Source of the DNA: Mycosphaerelloides madeirae
Taxonomy: Eukaryota; Ascomycota; Dothideomycetes; Mycosphaerellales; Mycosphaerellaceae
Direction of reading: 5' to 3'
Assembly: GCA_002785995.1 (NCBI GenBank)
Contig: NHNV01000003.1
Location: forward strand, 372,001-436,000
Length of the DNA stretch: 64,000 nucleotides
Shown in pieces: positions 1 through 10,340 of this stretch (the first letter of the stretch is position 1; each line of letters begins with the position of its first letter). Under the pieces are notes generated by a model that saw nothing but the letters and a program-made list of their open reading frames with translations, searched no databases and was not told where the DNA came from. The position numbers were made by a program, and so were the translations under genes.

Positions 1-3
1 ACG

Positions 4-1128
4 ATGAGCAGCAACGAGAACAGCGTGCCCATGCGACACCCACGCCCTCTCACTGCCGCCGAGCTGTACCTTGAATGCGAGAAAGAGCAGGAAGCCGTAG
101 TACGTCCCACATGAAGAGCTCGATTTATACGACATGCTAAAAGACATTTACAGGTCAATCGTCTGACTCGTGAGCTCACTGCTCTACGTGCCCAGTCCGC
201 CTCTGTCGCAAGCAACGCTTCCATATCCTCAAACTCGACTTCGGCTTCACTGTTGCCTGTCGACATCACAGACCCGAACCCAACTCACCAGCTGACGGGC
301 GCCACACACCCGACTCCCTCGCGACGACACAGGACGTCCTCTTCAGCGAGCTCGAGAAGCATGGCCACCCCAACCACGACCGCATCGGCAGCCAACAGCA
401 GCAATACGCACACTTCAACGCATCCGCAAGTCGGCAGTGTTGGCAGTGTGCCTCATGGAGTCTCACAAGCATCTGCTGAGCGAGCTGCTGCTGCTGGAGG
501 CGCGTCTATGAGTCGGCAGACTTCTATCAGTGCTTCAGGAGGCTCGACACCAGCTCGGCAGTCTATGGAGCTCCCCCGAATGACTGGATCTCTGACTCTC
601 CCACATCGGCCTTCGCTTTCGCGAGACCCATCTACGAATACGGTCTCCTCTACTCACGCACAGGCCGGCACCCCAGCCCCACATCGTATCCCGTCGCCAG
701 CGCTCTCGCCGTACCAGGGCAGCAGCGTGACCGCGGCTATGCAGCACTACGCCGATACAGCCTCCTACCGGACAGAGATGGAAATTGTCAAAGCCGAGAA
801 CGAGACGCTTCGTCAACGCGTCCGAACCCTAGAACGAGCTCTACGCACTCGTCGTCGGGATAGCAGTCAATCCGATATTCAGCGACCGGAACTCGCCACC
901 CGCTCGAGCATGGAGAGCAATCGAGCCGTTTCCCTAATCAGTCCACCACCATCGGCAGGTCTTGGTGTTTCTGGCCTGGGGGATGGAGGTATAGGAGGTG
1001 TAGCGGGACCCCGAGAGCGCAGCGAGAGCCAGAGTACCACAGCCAGCAGTCGGAGAGCAATAGGTGTGACGGAGGAGGAGCTGCGTGTCGGCGAGAGTGC
1101 TAGCAGCATTGGCGCTGGGCGCGTTTAG
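4..1128 (+). CDS. Conserved fungal serine-rich coiled-coil protein, function unknown
   Basis: Two exons, 4-99 and 154-1128, are joined by a 54-bp phase-0 intron (GTACGT donor, TTTACAG acceptor), giving about 356 residues. The N-terminus has a PMRHPRPLTAAELYLE stretch, then a heptad-rich segment (VNRLTRELTALRAQ). A long Ser/Thr/Pro-rich low-complexity middle follows, then a second coiled coil (about residues 205-230, ENETLRQRVRTLERAL) and a conserved-looking tail ending SSIGAGRV. I recall similar uncharacterised proteins in other filamentous ascomycetes but know no function. The ATG at 4 is near the window edge, so the true start could lie upstream. The intron is inferred from splice signals and the continuous reading frame. 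Coding potential is good; the role is open. Confidence 0.75.
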
Positions 1129-1309
1129 GAGAGCCCCAGCAATAATGCTCGCTACTCTTTGCCGTGAAGGTTCTCGAAAGGGCGGGTTTCGTATGACGAG
1201 AAGCATGGCGTTTTTGGTGCTTTCGGGATGGATGAGAGCTACAAGCCTCAACGAAAAGGGAATTGAGACAAGGGAGCTTAACCAGCAGGACCATCGGTGA
1301 TACTAAAAC
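1129..1309. other. 3' flank of the first gene
   Basis: Ordinary-composition DNA after the first gene's stop; base composition drops sharply from about 1300 onward. No gene or RNA recognised. Confidence 0.5.
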
Positions 1310-2986
1310 TACGTAGTAAGATCAGGATGTGAAGTCTGAATTCAAGACTTCAACATAAATCGAGAATATATGGCCCAAGCGCTCGCGCTAGCAGTATAAA
1401 CCTTTCCCTTAATATCTCACTTCGTTCTAGTTCTATATACAACGTACACAACATTAGCGTCCCTACTAGTATACTAGGTGTTCTATAGATAAGAACTAGT
1501 AAATATTAGCTTATTACCTAAGTTCTAGATATCTGTTACTATAGGTAACTACCTTATACTCGTATTATAGCAAGGGTCGTAATATTGCTATAGATTCGTG
1601 TTAGGAAGTAGATTCAGATAGAACAAATAGGATAAGACTACCTAGTTATCGAAGTATAAAGAGAAGAAGGGAGTCTCGTAGAAGACGAGACGAAGGCTTT
1701 TTTACAGATCGTGGGTCACGTGACTTGGTCGTGTGACTTGAACAAGTAACTGAAAGTATATAATATACTCTATAAAGGGGATCCGTAACAATTCGGGTCT
1801 ACGTAACGTAGGCTGTTTAGTATTATATATAAACCTCTAAATTTAGGATATATATACTATATTCTCCTTCGTAGCTCTTTATACTATATCCTACTTGTTA
1901 GCCTACCTACTTACTAGTCGTAGATAGTCCTCGTACCTAATTCTAAAGTAACTATACCTACGACCTAAGTCCTACCTAGAATAACTCGCTACGAATATTT
2001 CTATTACTCTTACTATCCTTACTATTACTTATTACTACTAAATCTACTACCTCTTCCAAGTCTATTTACCTATCTTAGATACTCCTTTCTATAGTATATC
2101 TATAAGAATCAACTAAATACTCTAAATAAACAAAGTATAAAGAGTCTAAGAAGAGACGAGATAAAATTTATTATAGCTAGTCCTATATATTCCTTTTACG
2201 ACCTTAGGCTATATAACCTAGGACAGCCTACCTAGGCTACCTAATTGGGTTTAGAGTACTCAAACTTCTATCTTAAGTAGATCGCCTATTAAGTATCCTC
2301 TTAGATAAATTAATATTAGCTTACCTTATTACTAAATATACGTCCTTAAGTATCTTAGGTTTACGTTCGTAATAGACGTTAAGAAATACTAGCTAAGAGG
2401 TATATCTATAGGTATCTAACTCGTATTTTTATACTTTACCTTATATATAAGAAGTAGTAGTATCGTATATTATCTTATACTTATATACTCGATTATATTA
2501 ATCTACTCTTATCTCCTAGTTACGACCTTCTAACTTGATTTCTCGCATATATTTACTAAAGCTCTTAATAATTAGCTTATACTAATAGCAAATCCGGACT
2601 TATCTATATTATATTAGCGCTTAGGGGAGGAGGGGGGATTAATATTAGAGGTAAAGCTCGATTATTACTTTAAAGTAGGTCTTTATAACGTTAAGATTCG
2701 GAGTATTATACTATATAGCTTTAATCTACTATATCTATCCTCCTTAGATCTTAGGATATCGATTTCGAAAGTAGTTAAGCTAACGCTTACCTATTAGTCG
2801 TCGTGTTAAGGGTAGAGAAAGTAAGGATATTAAAAGGTAGATATAGGAGTAACGAACTTCTTTAGCTATTTCTATTACTAATTTTAGCGATAAAGGGAAA
2901 CCTACGGCCGTTAATCGCGAGAGCTATTATATAAGAGTCCTTTCCTTAGTACTAGTAAGTATCTATCGATATTTATAGCTAGTAGC
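1310..2986. repeat. AT-rich RIP-like relic DNA, left flank of the retrotransposon
   Basis: No long open frame on either strand. TA steps are very abundant while CA and TG are nearly absent: in 1861-1980 there is no CA and a single TG. CG steps survive. This is the signature of CpA-to-TpA decay on both strands, as produced by RIP. A TATA-rich stretch with a CACGTGAC palindrome (about 1715-1780) might be an old LTR or promoter, but no repeat partner is visible here. The element family cannot be identified. The block is cut at 2986 by the retrotransposon. Confidence 0.7.
2982..2986. repeat. Target site duplication, left copy (GTAGC)
   Basis: GTAGC lies immediately before the 5' LTR and recurs exactly at 10064-10068 after the 3' LTR. 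A 5-bp duplication is normal for Ty3/Gypsy integrases and shows that the two LTRs bound one insertion. Confidence 0.95.
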
Positions 2987-3194
2987 TGTCACGGTACCAG
3001 CAGCGCTCACAACATTCACTCAATCCCCGGGCTCGCGGCTTCTAGCCGCAGCTCGGCATACATATGACGCGCTAGCGGGCCGCTAGCGCGCTGGCTTTGC
3101 CTACTTCTACAACGCGCTCCTCGCGCTCTTCTTAGACCTATATCGAACGTCTTGTTATTTCCCGAATACGTGCACTTTGTACCTGTTTGTGACA
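2987..3194 (+). repeat. 5' long terminal repeat (208 bp)
   Basis: Begins TGTCACGG and ends GTTTGTGACA, with TG...CA termini. It matches 9856-10063 at 207 of 208 positions; the single difference is CCAG here versus CTAG in the 3' copy at the twelfth and neighbouring bases. It holds two strong inverted repeats, at 3043-3057 and 3068-3090. The transcription start is not identifiable. Confidence 0.95.
3068..3090. repeat. GC-rich 11-bp perfect inverted repeat inside the LTR
   Basis: Arms CGCGCTAGCGG and CCGCTAGCGCG flank one central base. A smaller hairpin, GCGGCT-TCT-AGCCGC, lies just upstream at 3043-3057. Both recur in the 3' LTR. Possible roles are RNA structure in the R region or a protein-binding site; nothing here decides between them. 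Confidence 0.8.
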
Positions 3195-3384
3195 CTACGT
3201 TCGATCCCTAAAATAACTCTGAAGCCGCACCACCGTGGGTGCGAGAGACCAGAAAATCAGCAGCGCGAGCCCCACTCGAACTGCGACAGACCAGTAAGTG
3301 CCCGTCTTCGCCTTCAACATAGCATAAGACGCAGACCAGGCGCGCGAAGCGCGCGCAACAGAGCAGAAGACCCGAGCAAAGGAG

Positions 3385-5292
3385 GTGCGCCGTCGCATCT
3401 CTGAGCGACACACTATTGACCGCGATTCTCTATTTCGCGTCCCTCAGACCATCGACGAAGAAACCGACGAAGGCACTCAGACCTTCCGCGAACAGCTGCC
3501 CCTCGAGTTGACCGCAGAAGAACGCGACATTGTCAACTACTACGCGCCTGACGTACCCAAATACGATCAGGCACCACTCGATCTCACGAAGTTCATCCAC
3601 GCTAATTTCATCAGCCAAGAAGACGGAAAAGAGCCGGTAGTCTCAGTGGAATACTAGAAGAATGGAGATGAGCGACAGACCGACATTCCTTTGTCCTCAA
3701 TGAAGAAGCTGGATGGTTCAGGCTTGAAAGCCTTAGTGAACGGATACCTAGAAGCTATGGTAGTTGTCCTACAAAACATCTGCCACGGTTATAAGACGAC
3801 TGTGTACGATGCTACTGCAGCTGAGGAGGCCAATCGTCTGAACCTGCGCAAGCTGGTAGACATGACCGAAGAAGCGAACACCACCCAAGCTGTCGCAGAA
3901 GACGAGCTCCAGGGCATTCAAGGAGATTTGAAGGCTGCTCAGCTCGATGCCGCCAAGTACAAGACCCGCGCGAACGAGTACTGAGAGCACACCAAGAATG
4001 CAGAGAAGGAGCGTGACGAGCTCAGCGCCTAGGTCATAGCCCTTCAGCAGCAACTGGCGAGCAAGGATCGAGGCCGCCCTGTCGAAAAGACTCCGGCAGC
4101 CCGCCGCTCTGCCTCATCCGAATCCGCAGAGCGCCGCCGTGCCCCTGCGTCACGACTAAAGCAGGCTCCGCGAAAAGCCTATATCGAGGACGTTCCTGAG
4201 AATAACGACCCCGACTCCAGCAGCGACGAGGATGACCTCGATAAGCGTCCGCGTCGGACCAAGAAGACCCCTATGCCCCACGCCGCTCGAAGCGAGGCTT
4301 CTACCGTCCTCGACTCTGAAGTCGAGACCTCCAAGTACACGACCTTTGATCCGCACCTCCGCAAGGGAGTAGAGTCCAGCCGGGACACACGCACGCCCGA
4401 ATCCTTCAGTGGAGACGGCAAGGGCATCGAGTTTCGCGTATGGCTCACTGACGCCGAGAACAAGCTCGACACGACTGTCTTCTGTAACAAGAACGCAGCA
4501 CTTCGACACGTGCAGGGCTGGCTCAAGGGCCCAGCCCGAGACTACGTCAGCAACAAGATCCCGTCCGTATCTAATCCCGCTGAGAAGTCCCCATACGCAT
4601 CGTTCGACGACTTTGTGAAGGACCTGATCGATCGCTTCGGAGAGCGTGAGGTCAAGAGCAAGGCCTTTTCGTCGCTTGAGCACCTCAAGCAGGAGAAAGA
4701 TCAGAAGTTCACTGAGTTCTATCTGATGTGGCGCAATCAGGCTGCTAAAGTGGGCCTGCAAGAAGACATGGAGCGTGAGATGCTCAAGAACCGCCTAAAT
4801 GCGCGCTACTCCAGCAAGTTGATTAGGGAGCGCCTTCGCTCATTGCGAGACCTGGTGGATCGCTGCACCGAGCTCGAGAACGACTTCGAGACGCATGATC
4901 GACGTTTCAAGAAGAATGAGGACAGCAAGGACAAGGATGGTGCCAAGAAGCCGACTAACAAGACTACGAACAACGCCTCCAGCAGCGGCAATGGGAGCCA
5001 GTGCAACAACCGCCCCAATCCAGATGAAGGCAAGAAGCCCTGGAATGACCGACCAGCAGCTCACAAAGCACTTCAACCGCTCAACAAGGAGATTTTCGAG
5101 CGCCTGCAGCGCGAAGACCGTTGCACGAAGTGTAAGCAGCAAGGACACTGCTGCTACGACGATGCCTGCCCGTTGTTCGACTACGCTCGCCGCCTGCTGG
5201 CTCCGGGCTTCCGCATTCAACCTCGAGCCAACAACAGCTCGTCAACCGCAAACGCTACTGACAGCTCGGGAAATGTGGCGTCTACTGCTTAA
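3385..5292 (+). pseudogene. gag: gag, interrupted by three in-frame stops
   Basis: One reading frame runs from about 3328 to the natural TAA at 5290-5292, broken by TAG at 3655, TGA at 3982 and TAG at 4030, with no indels. No in-frame ATG is seen before the first stop, so the original start is unclear. The middle (about 4400-4900) is a typical retrotransposon capsid region (TFSGDGKGIEFRVWLTDAENK, then LEHLKQEKDQKFTEFYLMW). Near the C-terminus is one knuckle-like motif, CTKCKQQGHCCYDDAC, which has the CX2CX4H part but six rather than four residues before the last Cys. The stops fit C-to-T changes (CAG to TAG, CGA to TGA). The last 31 bases overlap the pol frame. Confidence 0.85.
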
Positions 5293-5310
5293 GCGCGAAC
5301 AGCAGTAGAC
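5268..5310 (+). promoter_or_regulatory. Programmed -1 ribosomal frameshift signal at gag-pol
   Basis: A slippery heptamer GGGAAAT (5268-5274) is positioned as G GGA AAT in the gag frame, the X XXY YYZ arrangement for tandem -1 slippage. After a 5-nt spacer comes a perfect 10-bp hairpin: GTCTACTGCT (5280-5289), an 11-nt loop containing the gag TAA, then AGCAGTAGAC (5301-5310). The shifted frame (GGG AAA TGT) is the pol frame, open from 5262, so the overlap with gag is only 31 bases. The sequence elements are seen directly; their function is inferred from the known -1 frameshift mechanism. Confidence 0.85.
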
Positions 5311-8300
5311 AGCCCTATGTGTCAGACGAACAAGAAGAAGACCACGAAGAACCAGTACCCCCAGATAGACCAAAGATAGAGAGCGGCACACCAGAGATAG
5401 CTTCACATCTCTTGGTGTCCGCCCGAGTCAATAGCAAAGAAGCAATTACATTACTAGACAGTGGGGCCAATTCTTGTTACGTTAACACATCTTTCGCGCA
5501 CAATATGAAACTTCTGCTCCACGAACTCCAAGACCCGATAGTCGTCACAGGCTTCGACGGCGTAATACAACAGACCGTCACACACACGACGGCCATCGAC
5601 ATCAGCATCGGCAAACACCGGGAAACGATGCTTTGCTAGGTCACCAAACTCGAGTATAATATCACTCTCAGCAGGCCATGGCATAACAAACACGCCCCGG
5701 CGATCAATTGGGCAGAAGGGACAGTTACCTTCAACTCCGGACACTGTATGAAACACTGCACTCACGGCAAGGCAGTCACCGTCCACGAGATCAGCCTTGC
5801 CAAGCTCGCCTTGGACCCCCCGGACAACGTACCGCCATCGACACTGGATTCTGACGGCAAAGAACCGGAGATAGAGATTCGCTCCGTAAGCGCCGCCGTA
5901 ATTCAGCGCTTGGCGAGAAGAAAGGGATATGAGGTCCATATGATGTGGATGTTCGACCCAAAGGACTCCGACCACAACCGCAAAATAGCTTCTGATGGCT
6001 TGACAGCGTGCGCGCTAAAGGCCTTCAGTATGCGAATCAAGCCCGTAAACAGCACCAATCCGGCCACCGCCTGCGCTATGGTAGTTCATGAGAAACAGAG
6101 CCCGAACCAACCTGTACTCTCCACAGGTAGCCTGAACGCTAGTGCCATTGCCGCCAAGGACTTTCAGAAGTTCATGGAAGGAAAGGACAAAGGCTTAGAC
6201 GTTGCCAGCTTGTTGCCACCAGAATTCCGGGACTTTGCAGACGTCTTCAGCCGGCAGGCAGCCGACACGCTGCCACCGCATCGACCAGGCCTAGATCACA
6301 AGATCGATCTCAAGGAAGGACAACAGCCGCCCTTCCGCCGTCCATACCTGATGTCACTTCAAGAGAATGAGGTGATAAAGAAGTGGCTCGACGAACAGCT
6401 CGAGAAGGGCTTTATCCGAGACAGCAATTCCCCTGCAGCAGCCCCTGTGATAGTAGTGAAGAAGCCGTCAGGAGGCTTGCGAGTGTGCCAGGACTTTAGG
6501 GCTCTCAATGCCCTCACTACAAAATCACGATATCCGATACCGTTGTTCCAAGATACCGTCAATCGGATCGGAGGTGCCAAGTTCTTTACGAAGCTCGACG
6601 TGATCGCAGCCTTCAATCGCATACGGATTGCGGAAGGTGACGAATGGAAGACAGCCTTCACCACGCGTTATAGACAGTTCGAATGTATGGTAATGCCCTT
6701 TGGGCTATGCAATGCCCCTGGAACGTTTCAGTCCTACATCAACTACAGCCTACGACAGTATCTCGACGACTTTGTATCAGCCTACTTGGACGATGCATTA
6801 ATCTTTAGCAAGACCCGTGAGGAGCACATTCAGCATGTGAGAAAAGTTTTGCAAAAACTCCGAGAGGCGGGACTTCAGCTCGACATCGACAAATGCGAGT
6901 TCTTCAAGGCAGAAACGACTTATCTCGGCATTATCATTACCGACCAAGGCATACGTATGGATCCGAAGAAAGTTCAGGCAGTGCAAGATTGGAACACACC
7001 AAGCAATGTGAAGGACGTACTAGCATTCCTTGGGTTTGCCAACTTCTACCGACGGTTTATTGAGGGCTTCTCGCGCATCGCGAAACCCCTTACGAACTTG
7101 ACGAGAACCACCGAAGCCAAGTATGCGAAATGGCTCTGGACCGACGAGTGCCAAGCAGCCTTCGAGGCACTGAAACAAGCTTTCCTCCAGGCGCCTACAT
7201 TGGCGTACTTTGTCCCTGGACGAGAGACAATACTCGAAACAGATGCGAGCGACTATGTCACTGCGGCAGTACTGTCACAGCGAGATGAAGCAGGCGTGTT
7301 GCACCCTATCGCCTTCATGTCAAAAAAGATGTCCCTACAGGAATGCAATTACGACATTTATGACAAGGAGCTACTGGCCATTGTTCAGGCCTTTGAGGAA
7401 TGGCGCCCCGAACTCACGGCTGCAGAATATAACGAAGAATTTGAGAACCTCCCTGGGCAGGACGCGGAAAAGCCGACGATGGTCTATTCTGACCACAAAA
7501 ACCTGGAGTATTTCATGACTACAAAGCAACTGAACCGCCGGCAAGCCCGCTGGGCTGAGTTCCTTTCGCAGTTCTTCTTCAAGGTGGTTTATAGACCAGG
7601 CGTGCAAGGCACGAAGCCCGACAGCTTAACTCGGCGCTCCTAGGACCTTCTAAGAGGCTACGACGATGCGCGGAAGAAGCATCAAGAACAGATCATTCTT
7701 GGACCAGACCGAATCCTGAACATTAGTATGAATGAGGTACGGGTGGAAACACCGATTACGACGGCTGTCCGCAAGCTATACGACTAGGAAGAGGTAGTAG
7801 AGGCTCTACGACAACTCACCGCTGGTGAACGCTGTCAGTTGCTCAGAAAGTCTCGGATTGACGACCGCAGCGCCGTCGCCCTTGGGGGACTAATCTACCT
7901 CAAGAATGAATTCGGCACCTACAGCCTCTTTATACCGAAAGACGAGCATGAAGTGGAACTCGAAGAAGAAGAGCCTGTGCGATTCCGCATCATCCGGGCT
8001 TACTACGACGCACCAGCTGCTGGACACTTTGGCCCTGGCAAGACGTTGGAGCTCGTCCGCCGCAACTATGTTTGGCCCAAAATGACAAGAACGATCCGGG
8101 CGTATACGAACGCCTGCCATGAGTGCCACCTCAATAAGTCCTCTCAGCTTCAGTACCTAGGATTGTTACACCCCTTGCCACTGCCGCCCGCGATGTGGAC
8201 TGACGTAGCTATGGACCTCGTCGTAAATCTGCCTGCCTCGCAGAGCTCGCTAGACCACTAGAAGTATGCCAACATTCTTACTGTTACGGACCGCCTGGGC

Positions 8301-9841
8301 AAAGAACGCCACCTGATCGAGATGGATTCAATGGATGCCGAAAACTGCGCTCTTGTGTATCTGAAGTACATCTTTAAGCATCACGGGGTCCCTGACAGCA
8401 TTGTCTCAGATCGAGGTACACAATGGGTCTCCGCTTTCTAGAAGCGTCTTTGTGACCTTCTAGGCATAAAGAGGAAGCTCTCGACCGCCTACCACCTACA
8501 GACCGACGGACAATCCGAGAATACGAACAAGATTATGGAATGGTACCTTCGTACGTTCTGCAATCAGGCTCAGGATAACTGGGTGGACTGGCTCCCCCTT
8601 GCTAAGTTCACCACGAACAACATAGTGTCTGCTAGCACTGGAGTCACGCCTTTTTACGCCAATCGAGGGCTGCACCCGAGGTTCTTAGAGGCTGACATTG
8701 ATGTCGATTTGCCTAAGGAATTGATGCCGCGCCAACGAACGCTTAATGCAGAATCTGCAGACGCCTTCGCCAAGCGCCTCAAGGAGATCTCGAAGATGCT
8801 AAAGGAGAGCCTCTACCTCGCGCAAACCACGTACGCTAAGAACGCGAATGAAAACCGAACGGTACCCCCAGCATATCAGTCAGGTGACCGGGTCTACGTC
8901 AACACGCAGAACTGGAGCACGGACCGTCCGGCCAAGAAACTTGACATCAAATTCGCAGGCCCGTACGCAATTCTTGAAGTTCTTCCTCACGACGCATATC
9001 GAATCAAACTCCCTACCAGCCTGCGAGCCAAATACGATGTCTTCCATGCCAACCTCCTTAAACCCGCGCACGAGCCTATCGCCGAATAGCAGCGCTTCGC
9101 AGAACCGCCGCCTATTACGATCGAAGAAGACGGTGAGGAACAAGAGCATTAGGAAGTTGAGGCCATCACTGACAGCCGCATATATGGCCGCTGGAAGAAA
9201 GTTCAGTATCTGGTGAAATGGAAGGGCTACCAGGACAAGACATGGGAGCCTGCTGAGAATGTCGTGGACAGCGCCGCCGCCTCTGCCGCGGACTTTCATT
9301 CCCAGCAACCGGACAAGCCAATACCAGCCAACTTCAAGCCGCCACAAGACTGGGTACCCTTTGAGGGTGTTCTAACAGGCATGCGACTCGCTCGGCAACG
9401 AGAAGATCGCCAGGTGCCAGTGGTGAGAGGCGCGCCGTCTGCAAGCTTGGCTTCAGCGGTAACGACGACTGATATGGAGTGCCCGTGTGCCCCGGGGGTT
9501 TGCACATGTATAGCTGCAGGTACGCGCAACGGTGATACCAGCGCAGTAGCTTCAGCGCAGCGAACCGACCAGCTTGGCTCGAAGGCGAGTCAGCGAGAAG
9601 TTACTGCGACTGGATGGTTATCGTTTGACGGTAAGCCGTGTCACAGCGGACTGCCCACGACTTCGACGCTTGGCAAGGAACTGGAGCGGACGACCAACGA
9701 CGTGACGCAGACTTCGAGCACAAGAATGGTGGAGTTGAATGATGAAGAAGCAGACATGAAAGAAGACGAGGCCTTTGCGAGGGCAATGCTACGCACACAG
9801 GGTGTGCAGATGGGTCTGGCTACTACGGACAGCAGCGATAT

Positions 9842-9855
9842 GAAGGGGGGGGTGG
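9842..9855 (+). other. Polypurine tract
   Basis: GAAGGGGGGGGTGG directly abuts the 3' LTR. This is the expected place and composition for plus-strand priming. It also lies inside the last codons of the pol frame. Confidence 0.85.
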
Positions 9856-10063
9856 TGTCACGGTACTAGCAGCGCTCACAACATTCACTCAATCCCCGGG
9901 CTCGCGGCTTCTAGCCGCAGCTCGGCATACATATGACGCGCTAGCGGGCCGCTAGCGCGCTGGCTTTGCCTACTTCTACAACGCGCTCCTCGCGCTCTTC
10001 TTAGACCTATATCGAACGTCTTGTTATTTCCCGAATACGTGCACTTTGTACCTGTTTGTGACA
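9856..10063 (+). repeat. 3' long terminal repeat (208 bp)
   Basis: Identical to 2987-3194 except CTAG in place of CCAG near the start. The same hairpins are present, the larger one at about 9937-9959. The copy is followed by the right GTAGC duplication. Confidence 0.95.
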
Positions 10064-10068
10064 GTAGC
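10064..10068. repeat. Target site duplication, right copy (GTAGC)
   Basis: Exact match to 2982-2986. Confidence 0.95.
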
Positions 10069-10303
10069 CTTCGAAATCCGTCTAGATATATAGTTAGAGA
10101 GTATCGACTTTAGAACGTTCTATATAGTCGTATACGTCTATATCGAGGTATATCGCTCTAAACGTAAGTCTAGGAGAGTACTCTATAGTCGAGATTTAAG
10201 AGGTTCGTTTAAATCGCGTAAAGTTATATCTATTATTATAAAAACACGAGGTAGAGGAAGTAGGGTTAGAAGTTAGTATCTAACTAATAGGTGTATCCGA
10301 GTA
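10064..10303. repeat. AT-rich RIP-like relic DNA, right flank of the retrotransposon
   Basis: Same CA- and TG-poor, TA-rich composition as 1310-2986 and presumably the continuation of the sequence split by the insertion. No coding frame. Confidence 0.6.
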
Positions 10304-10340
10304 TAGGAGGTCGTAGATTAGGGTGAAATAACGCTAATCT
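10304..10340. repeat. Left terminal inverted repeat, decayed copy
   Basis: Aligns to the right end with five transitions, all consistent with C-to-T or G-to-A change in this copy (for example CGCAG to CGTAG and ATGAC to ATAAC). Confidence 0.8.

Larger units (their letters stand above)
5268..9869 (+). pseudogene. pol: pol (PR-RT-RH-IN-chromodomain), interrupted by seven TAG stops
   Basis: A single frame encodes, in order: aspartic protease (LLDSGANSCYV, about 5450), reverse transcriptase (SAYLDDALIFS, about 6777), RNase H (LETDASDYVTAAVLSQ, about 7237), integrase zinc finger (H...CHECH, about 8020-8130), integrase core (VTDRLGK, SDRGTQW, GQSENTN), and a chromodomain (YLVKWKGYQDKTWEPAENV, about 9210-9262). 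In-frame TAGs lie at 5637, 7641, 7785, 8259, 8439, 9087 and 9150; six of the seven follow a C or sit at likely Gln positions. There are no indels. About 200 residues follow the chromodomain, including a CPCAPGVCTC patch, and the frame ends at a TAG inside the 3' LTR at the one base where the LTRs differ. Confidence 0.9.
2987..10063 (+). mobile_element. Ty3/Gypsy chromovirus LTR retrotransposon, full length but nonsense-mutated
   Basis: A 7077-bp element with 208-bp LTRs, flanked by a perfect GTAGC duplication. Order: 5' LTR, gag, -1 frameshift signal, pol (protease, reverse transcriptase, RNase H, integrase, chromodomain), purine tract, 3' LTR. Integrase after RNase H defines Ty3/Gypsy; the C-terminal chromodomain defines a chromovirus. 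The LTRs differ at one base, so the insertion is young. No frameshift or large deletion is evident, but gag has three and pol seven in-frame stops (nine TAG, one TGA), so this copy cannot make full proteins by standard decoding. No tRNA-type primer site starting TGG follows the 5' LTR directly, so priming is unresolved. Base composition is like host genes, unlike the AT-rich flanks. Confidence 0.95.

Noticed and set aside
1310..2986. Identifiable family for the AT-rich left relic
   Set aside because: Decay is too heavy to read a protein motif, and no terminal repeat pair is visible within the window.
3195..3260. tRNA primer binding site after the 5' LTR
   Set aside because: No TGG directly follows the LTR. 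The TGGGTGCGAGAG at about 3236 is some 40 nt away and matches no tRNA end I can name. GTTCGATCC near 3199 is in the sense, not the complementary, orientation.
3385..9152. TAG read as sense, or RNA editing restoring the retroelement
   Set aside because: Nuclear genes here (for example NIC96, uL13m and FAS2) end in TAG, so TAG is a stop. The positions suit Gln lost by C-to-T change, not Trp from A-to-I editing of UAG.
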